Below are positions 58,022 to 64,000 of a stretch of DNA of 64,000 nucleotides, piece after piece. The stretch covers positions 177,204,060 through 177,268,059 of the forward strand of contig CM077115.1 in assembly GCA_039619475.1 (NCBI GenBank). The letters are read 5' to 3'. The notes under the pieces are model-generated. The model worked only from the letters and a program-made list of their open reading frames with translations. It made no database searches and was not told the origin of the DNA. Position 1 is the stretch's first letter, and each line of letters opens with the position of its first letter. Source of the DNA: Icerya purchasi. Its lineage: Eukaryota; Arthropoda; Insecta; Hemiptera; Monophlebidae. A program made the translations under genes and the position numbers.

Positions 58022-58091
58022 GGGTGTGACGTCACACTTCCCCCTCACCCCCCTCACCCACTGGCCCAGAACCCCCATTTTTATACTACTA

Positions 58092-59153
58092 ACGCTTCTT
58101 ACTATATTCCTCCTAATGGTGCAATGAACGTAAATACCCTAATCAATTATATAAACAATCTTCCCGAGAAAGCAGAAATTATCCTAGCAGGGGATTTTAA
58201 TGCCCAGCACAGTATCTAGGGCTCAACGAGTAACGATAATTTGGGACAATGCATACTTAAAGTGACTAGCAGTACGAGACTTATCCTGACTAATAATAGG
58301 GAACACACAACTATCCAATCTTGGGCACGCTCTTCGAATGTGTTGGGCCTAACTTTAGTCTCGTTTAATATTTTACTAGATATAAATTGAGAGATTTGCC
58401 AAGTGCCACTGGGGAGTGAACATCTGCCTATAAGTATAATATACTTACAGGAGGACGGTCAAAAAGGAGATCCTACATTACTCACTCTAACATTCCAAGA
58501 TTAACGAACGCTGAATTGTGTGAATTTTCTAATCAGTTGGAGAGACATTTTGCACACCTTTGAATAGACATGAGTCTTCAATTAATGTATATTATTCTCT
58601 TTTAGGTCTAATAAAAAATATTATTTTTACCCAATCTAGGCGCAAAAAATAGTATTTGAGAAATAGACCGCCTTCCGCTTGGTGGACAGCTCAATGTTCA
58701 ATATACCTGAATAAGCAAAGCGCCCTCTTTAAACGATTCGGTAGTTCTAGAACTGTAGCTGACTACTTGGCGTATAAACGACAGGAGGCGTTTACATGAC
58801 GATTTATACTGACTACCAAAAGAAACTGCTGGAAAAAATTAGTTTCATCCTTTAATAGGAATACCTCATTGAGCAGTATCTGGAACAAAATAAAAATTTT
58901 CTCTAACAAAGGAAATTCAGATACACTGAATTTATTGATAAGAAGGCTTTTGAAAACTTAGTCAATCATGTAGCTCCACCTTAGGCCCCCCGTAGTTCAG
59001 AACTAATGCCAAAATTACAGAGTAATCCAAAGGCAGAGAGGTATAATTCCTTGAATAAACGAATTACATATTTTTAGAGCTTAAACACTCAGTATTCTTT
59101 AATAATAAATCGGTCCCAGGTCTGGATGGAATTTCCTACAGGAATCTAAATCA
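58092..59153 (+). pseudogene. Degraded I-type retroelement, endonuclease and linker part
   Basis: From the palindrome border the frame reads SYYIPPNGAMNVNTLINYIN and AEIILAGDFNAQHSI, then stop, GQCILKVTSSTRLILTNN and PLGSEHLPISIIYL. These are the GDFN and SDH (here SEH) motifs of an APE endonuclease, and several stops are present. Further on, GLDGISYRNLNH near 59130 matches PGLDGITYSVIQN of the intact I element at 12134-15898. The endonuclease N terminus is cut away exactly at the palindrome edge, and the RT continues beyond the nested RTE insertion at 62761. Confidence 0.7.
59144..59153. repeat. Target-site duplication of the RTE-like element (left copy)
   Basis: ATCTAAATCA here and at 62751-62760. 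The match extends to GAATCTAAATCA if the last GA of the tail is counted. Confidence 0.82.
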
Positions 59154-59864
59154 CCCTGCGGGGCACAGGTTGTTGTAACTAGAGCCACCTTCTCTAGTAA
59201 GTAGTCACTCGACTGTCATATAGTGCTAGTCCCACTGACAGAGAAACGAAACAACAACCGCGTGGGTTCTGTACGTCCACGTCGTGCAGGGTAGGAATTT
59301 TCTATTCGGCGGGCTCAGCGCTGATTAGAAAAGCTAAATCACAACCCACCACACACTGCTGATAGGAAAACGGAGGAAGGTACACTTGCCGAAGACCAAT
59401 AAATACTGTGAAGCGTTTTTCTGTGTACACAACTGGTAGAATATCAGCAACTCGCTCGTGACGATGTGCCCCGGTCGGATTGATGTATCAATCTAGAGCG
59501 AGTAGGCGAGTATCCGGCGCCTTAAAACTGAGTCCGTTTGGCTAAGGGAGTAAACCCTGACAGAAAATCCAGTGGAAGGCAACGGGAAACCACCACTGTA
59601 CATTCTTCTCGGTAATGATGGCACGTATAAGAAATCATAGGAATGCTGTACCCATGGGATACACCGCTAGTGTATCAGGCAATGGGCGGTCCCCGGTAGC
59701 AATACAGGTTGGCTCGAGTTCCCCCGCACCCTCGCTGGTGCCGAACTTTACAGGTGGGAACAAACATGCAACAAAACTGAGAGATACCCTTCAACAATGC
59801 GGTACCAAAGGAAGTTTTACTACAATGGGAAATCGAAAGACACATCAGAAAAATAAAAAAAAAA

Positions 59865-60640
59865 ATGGAAGATATCAAAATAGCGACGTGGAACGTAAAA
59901 ACCCTATACCAACCGAGGAAACTCGAAAATGTAATAATGGAAGCAGATAGGCTAAGCATTGATATACTAGGAGTGGCAGAAACAAAATGGACGGGTACAG
60001 ATAGATTCAGTAAGGGAAATTATGAGTTTATATATAGTGGAAAAGAAAAACATGAAAAAGGAATAGGCATGTTGATAAAGACGAATCTTGCAAAATCAAT
60101 AAAGAGCATCGCATCAATATCGGACAGAATGTTATTAATTAGAATAGTTAGGGAAGCAGAATCTGTCATAATATGTCAAGTATACGCACCCACCAGTCAA
60201 TGTAAAGAAGAAGAAATCGAAAAATTTTACGAAGAACTGGAAGAAGGAATGAAACAAGCTAAAGACGGCGATATTGTATATATTTTAGGAGATTTTAATG
60301 CAAAAATTGGAAAAGGAAGTGAAGGAACAATTATCGGCCCTTTTGGAATAGGAGACAGAAATGAAAGAGGAGAAAGACTAGCGGAATTTGCAAGAAAGCA
60401 CGAGATGGCGATATGCAATACATGGTTCAAGAATCACAAACGAAGAATATATACTTGGAAAGGTTATGATGGTAAAGTCAGGAACCAAATCGGTTACATT
60501 TTGGTTAGTGCACAGCACAGAGGTCAGGTTAAAAATTGTCATACATACCCATTGGCTGACTGCAACAGCGACCACATCCTTCTAGCAAGTAGAAATAGAA
60601 TAAACATGAGGAAAAAGAAGAGGCACATAAATAAGGGGAA
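59865..60640 (+). pseudogene. RTE-like endonuclease domain
   Basis: The ATG at 59865 opens MEDIKIATWNVKTLYQPRKL, followed by ILGVAETKWTG, VYAPTSQCKEEE, YILGDFNAKIGKG, KRRIYTWKGYDGKVRNQIGY and LADCNSDHILLASR. The ATWN, AETKW, GDFNA and SDH motifs of an APE-type endonuclease are all present, so this domain looks intact. RNQIGYIL has Gly where RNQIDYIL (Asp) is usual, a probable inactivating change. The frame is lost in an A run near 60640, where the true continuation (KKWQMEYERIATDYNNQ) moves to another frame. Confidence 0.75.
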
Positions 60641-62690
60641 AAAAGTGGCAGATGGAATACGAAAGGATAGCAACGGACTATAACAATCAAATTGCCAGAA
60701 AACTAAAAGATGGAAAGGAGAACGGCGTAGAAGCAGGCGCAAAGACAATGTGGAACAATTTCAAGGAAGCACTAACACAAACTGCAGAGGACATGCTGAA
60801 ACAAGAAAACCAAGTCAACAAGAATAAGCACTGGATGAAGGAAGAAATAATAATAATGATGAATGAAAGAAGGAGAATAAAAAACCGAAACACCGAAGAA
60901 TATATAGTATTAAACAAGAAAATCCCGAAACAGGGTATTCAGGCAAAGCAGGAGTGGTATGAACAGAAATGTAAAAGAATGGAGGACCTTGAAAGCAGAC
61001 ATGCATACCGTGAAATGTATATAGAAATAAAAGAATTAATGAACGAATGGAAAAGAAAGAAAAATAAGATAATGGTAATAAAATATATCAAAGGGAAGAT
61101 ACATACAGAAGAAAACGAAATAAAAAAAGGCATGGATAAAATATATCCAGGAACTATATGGGGACAACACAAGACCGCATTATAAGTCATTAAATACTGC
61201 GGGAGATGGTCCAGATATATTATTACGAGAATTGGAACAGGCAATCAAAGTAAGCAGAGGGAATAAAGCGCCGGGTGAAGATAGAATCACCATGGAAATG
61301 ATAAAAGCATTGGACAAAAATAACAGAATAGCACTGCTGGAAAGTATGAATAAAATATACTAAGAAGGAATAATACCAGAGGACCTATTGAAATCGATTA
61401 TTATACCAATTCCAAAAAAGGGAAACGCAACAAAATGTACTGATTACAGAACAATAAGCTTAATGAGTCATATACTAAAACTTCTACTATCAATAATAAA
61501 CAGGAGGATAGAAAACAAAATAGACAATCATCTGAGTAAAACACAATATGGCTTCATCGCAAAACGAGGAACAAGAGATGCGATTTCGCTACTACGAATC
61601 CTCAGCCAAAGGGCAATAGATGTGAATAGGGACGTATATCTGTGCTTTGTGGACTTTGAAAAAGCCTCCGATGGGGTACAACATAAACAACTAACGGATA
61701 TACTTATTAAATACGGATTCGATAAAAGAGGCATAAATATAATTAAACATATATATTGGAACCAGAAGGCAACTGTACGAATAGGACTGGAACAATCAAA
61801 AGAATATTGCCATATAGCAAGGGGCGTACGACAAGGATGCCCGTTGTCACCGAGACTGTTCAACGCATACGCGGAAGAAATAGTCAGAATGGGAAATATT
61901 AATAGACTCGGATTTAATATAAACGGAACAAGCATATAAGCTACACTGATGACCGAGTATATGTGGCAGAGTCCAGAAGAAATTTACAAAAAATAATGAA
62001 CATAATATCAGTAGAAGGCAGAAAATTAGGAATGAAAATAAACGTTAAAAAGACAAAAGTTATGAGAATAGCAAAAACATTAAAAATAGACCTCCTGTAA
62101 AAATATATATAGATGGGGAAAAAATTGAACAAGTAACCAAGTACATATATCTGGGGAGTCTAATTACAGAAAATGGGAAAGACGATGATGAAATAAGAAG
62201 AAGAATAGGCTGTGGCCGAACTGCATTTAATAATTTAGAGCGAGTGTTTAAAGATAGAAAACTGAAAATACAATTAAAAATGAGAATCCTTCACTGCTTC
62301 GTATGGTCAACAATGCGATACGCTTCGGAAACCTGGACGATATCATCGGAGGCCAACAAAAAGAAAATCAATACTTTCGAATTATAGTGCTACAGAAGAA
62401 TGCACAGAATATCATGGCAGGAAAAAGTAACAAATGCGGTAGTATAGGAATAAATGTAAAATTGGTAAGCCAAACGGCTAATAGGATATCATCGAAGGAG
62501 AAGCAAAAAAGAAGAAATACTTTGGACGTAAAATAAGAGAAGAAGACCTTTTCACGACTACCATACAGGGGAAGATTCAGGGAAAAAGACCACGAGGAGG
62601 AAGGAGACGGATGGATTACATACATGGAATAGCTGGAATAAATTCACTCTTGGAAGGAATAGAAATGGCCAGGCAGAAACAACTGTAGTA
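60641..62690 (+). pseudogene. RTE-like reverse transcriptase, frame-broken
   Basis: The linker frame 60652-61185 is followed by a shift, then a frame with one stop (ALDKNNRIALLESMNKIY, stop, EGIIPEDLL). The RT core at 61388-61939 includes TDYRTISLMSHILKLL, QYGFIAKRGTRDAISLL, FVDFEKASDGVQ, RIGLEQSKEY and RGVRQGCPLSPRLFN. The catalytic YADD is changed to YTDD (about 61942) after another frame break. KYIYLGSLITENGKDDDEIR and LHCFVWSTMRYASETWT follow with stops. Several independent lesions show the copy is dead. Confidence 0.75.
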
Positions 62691-62760
62691 AAACAAACGA
62701 GGGACCGCACCAACCTCCTGAATAGGAGATGGAAATGATGATGATGATGAATCTAAATCA

Positions 62761-63510
62761 TTTACCGCAGAACACCTTATTGATACTTTTATCTTGTTGT
62801 AATTATTTTTTTTTATTCGAATGACTATCCGGATGATTCGAAGGAATTCTTAATAATTCCAATCAAAAAGCCAGGAAAACCGGGAAAATTGAATTACATC
62901 CTATCGTCCGATTACATTAGCTTCTTGTATTAAGAAGTTTTATGAGAGGATTTTAAAGGAGAGATTGCTTTAGTACATAGAGAACCAGAAAATTTTACAT
63001 AACGATATGTTCGGCTTTAGAAGTCAAACGGGTTCTGTCGACTGTGTGGCAACTTTGCTAGGAGAATATGTATTGTCCTGTTTACTAGACATTAAAAGTG
63101 CGTTTGATTCAGTATCGTTACCAAAACTACTACAGATTTTAAACACTTTCGTTTTCCCTAGACAGTTTGCTTTGGCCCTGTGTAACCTATATACAAACAG
63201 AACAGTAACATTTCGTCATCCAGTATGAGAAACATATAGAAGAGTGATTTATAATGGGTTATGTCACGGATCTATCTTAAGTCCGATTATCTTTAACATA
63301 TATATATATATATATATATCACGCATATATATAAAATTAAATATTCCGGCAATTGTCGCATTCTAACATTTGCAGATGATACTGCTGCCTGTGCACAACA
63401 TTCCAACATTATCTGCATCGAACAATCTGTTATTGGGCAAGGATAAGATTGCCTTTTTTATATCATTAGCAAAAAATCCGATGAAAGCGAAAGAATTTTT
63501 GTTCCGAAGT
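62761..63510 (+). pseudogene. Degraded I-type retroelement, reverse transcriptase part
   Basis: Continues the relic interrupted at 59153. Readable pieces are FLIIPIKKPGKPGK, MFGFRSQTGSVDCVATLLGE, CLLDIKSAFDSVSLPKLL, GSILSPIIFNIYI (with a TA repeat expansion) and TFADDTAACAQ. They match in order the intact I element's IPIPKPGKSFNQ, MFGFRPHLGTQDCVASFLGD, TFLDIQGAFDNVSIPVLF, GAVLSPLLFNLYI and SYADDFLIY. Frames change several times. The relic fades after about 63510. Confidence 0.7.
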
Positions 63511-64000
63511 GAACGCTTTTGATACCTCCATCGTATGTGTCGACATCACTGACTACTCTCAACACACAGTCACAAAAATATTCATTAAAACATTCGGAAA
63601 TATACTTTTCATTAGCACTGACTGGAATTACTTCGCCTTTTATACAAATATGTTCAAGTGCACCTGTCTTTTACCGAAAGTCAGCTTAAAAATCATTCGA
63701 TAATTTTTTAGGTTACTGCGATTCCTGTCAAGTAAGCCTGAGTAATAATCGATTTCAACTCTACTAAAAACTTGTTGCACTAATTTTGAAGCTGTTTTAT
63801 ATGTGTCTAATAGCTCATCGGATCAATTACACTATCTTAAGAATACATTATGAGAAAAGCCTACAACATTAACCTTTATATTTTTATAAGAGTCCATAGA
63901 ATATTCACTTTAATTAATTAGAAAAGATTTTCTTTCTTTTTCCTTAATTGTTAGCTGATTACTTTGTCCGTCGGTTCTGTGGGCTCTGTAATTGCAGATG
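63511..64000. other. No recognised feature
   Basis: AT-rich sequence to the window edge. A 64-codon frame at 63509-63703 has no family signature. Confidence 0.4.

Larger units (their letters stand above)
39470..58091. mobile_element. 18.6-kb giant palindrome (foldback-type element, unclassified)
   Basis: The sequence from 39470 reads as the reverse complement of the sequence ending at 58091 for about 9.3 kb, with an 11-nt centre at 48740-48750. Outermost bases are TAGTAGTATAAAAATGGGGG on both strands. Coordinates pair to a constant sum of 97490 near the centre, 97594 beyond a 104-bp indel, and 97561 at the ends after one extra 31-bp unit and two homopolymer differences. I noticed no other differences. 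No transposase, integrase, polymerase or RT is readable. Flanks are different transposon relics. Possibilities are a foldback transposon, an integrated head-to-head dimer of a hairpin-ended element, or a palindromic duplication. Confidence 0.85.
48751..58091 (-). repeat. Right arm of the giant palindrome
   Basis: Reverse-complement copy of the left arm, 9341 bp. It retains a 104-bp stretch at 53643-53746 missing on the left, has one fewer 31-bp terminal unit, and is one base shorter in a G run and a C run near the terminus. Otherwise I saw no differences in the segments compared. Confidence 0.88.
59154..62750 (+). mobile_element. RTE-like non-LTR retrotransposon nested in the I-type relic
   Basis: A 3.6-kb insertion is flanked by ATCTAAATCA on both sides. 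It has a long 5' leader (59154-59864), an APE endonuclease frame, an RT frame broken by shifts and stops, and a short GATGATGATGATGA tail instead of poly(A). The single-ORF plan, the endonuclease type (similar to the domesticated CFDP2-type proteins) and the trinucleotide tail suggest the RTE group. Full-length by its ends but inactive. Confidence 0.75.

Noticed and set aside
39470..58091. The palindrome as a pure long-read artefact (missing-adapter read-through)
   Set aside because: Such artefacts give identical arms, no central spacer and arbitrary ends. Here the arms differ by a 104-bp indel and a tandem-unit change, there is an 11-nt centre, and both ends stop at the same terminal sequence. 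It remains worth testing with raw reads.
39470..58091. A Polinton/Maverick or other self-synthesising element
   Set aside because: I could not read a protein-primed polymerase, retroviral-type integrase, protease or packaging ATPase in either arm, and known Polinton termini differ.
60388..60585. Overlapping frames inside the RTE-like endonuclease
   Set aside because: They are shadow frames of a domain whose motifs lie in the main frame (59865-60683).

Overview
This is an AT-rich eukaryotic window, almost certainly from an insect genome. It contains several clades of arthropod non-LTR retrotransposons, insect-type hAT, pogo and mariner DNA transposons, short spliced-exon-like segments, long A/T tracts, and no operons or ribosome binding sites. 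A hemipteran is a reasonable guess but is not proven. The window is a transposon-dense intergenic or intronic region. I found no complete host gene, only one good internal-exon candidate (32436-32507, + strand) and a few weaker ones.

Left part (1-34.2 kb): a jockey-type reverse transcriptase scrap and an unrecognised polyadenylated insertion (1-1258); a decayed pogo/Tigger element (4841-6035); a hAT element with 8-bp target duplications (9508-11193); a full-length I-type retrotransposon on the minus strand with both ORFs open, a poly(A) tail and a 12-bp target duplication (11729-17789); a decayed mariner-like element (19888-20905); a 254-bp MITE (27646-27899); and a 5'-truncated jockey element (about 30281-31735). 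Much of the rest is unannotated AT-rich sequence with microsatellites.

Middle (34.2-39.5 kb): a 5'-truncated R1-clade element flanked by a 14-bp target duplication. Its endonuclease is broken by a stop exactly at the catalytic SDH motif, while the reverse transcriptase frame stays open for 793 codons. Its 3' UTR carries a second insertion of 305 bp with 12-bp target duplications, 45-bp perfect inverted repeats and a hammerhead-like motif, which resembles a Penelope-type terminal repeat. A hAT relic (38761-39469) then runs up to the main structure.

Main structure (39470-58091): a giant, nearly perfect palindrome of 18.6 kb. The two arms of about 9.3 kb are joined at an 11-nt centre. Each arm is itself bounded by diverged inverted repeats rich in CCAACTACCCC units, so the object looks like two head-to-head copies of one 9.3-kb element. 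The arms carry internal duplications, GAT/AAT minisatellites and decayed reading frames of a repeated, unrecognised protein family. I see no transposase, polymerase or integrase. The arms differ mainly by a 104-bp indel, one 31-bp tandem unit and two homopolymer bases. Different transposon relics abut the two ends (hAT on the left, an I-type retroelement on the right), and no direct target duplication beyond a possible TA is visible.

Right part (58.1-64 kb): a badly degraded I-type retroelement, split by a younger but inactivated RTE-like element (59154-62750) with an at least 10-bp target duplication and a GATGAT tail.

Nothing here works together as a pathway. The window records nested transposition, with the palindrome as the unexplained system.
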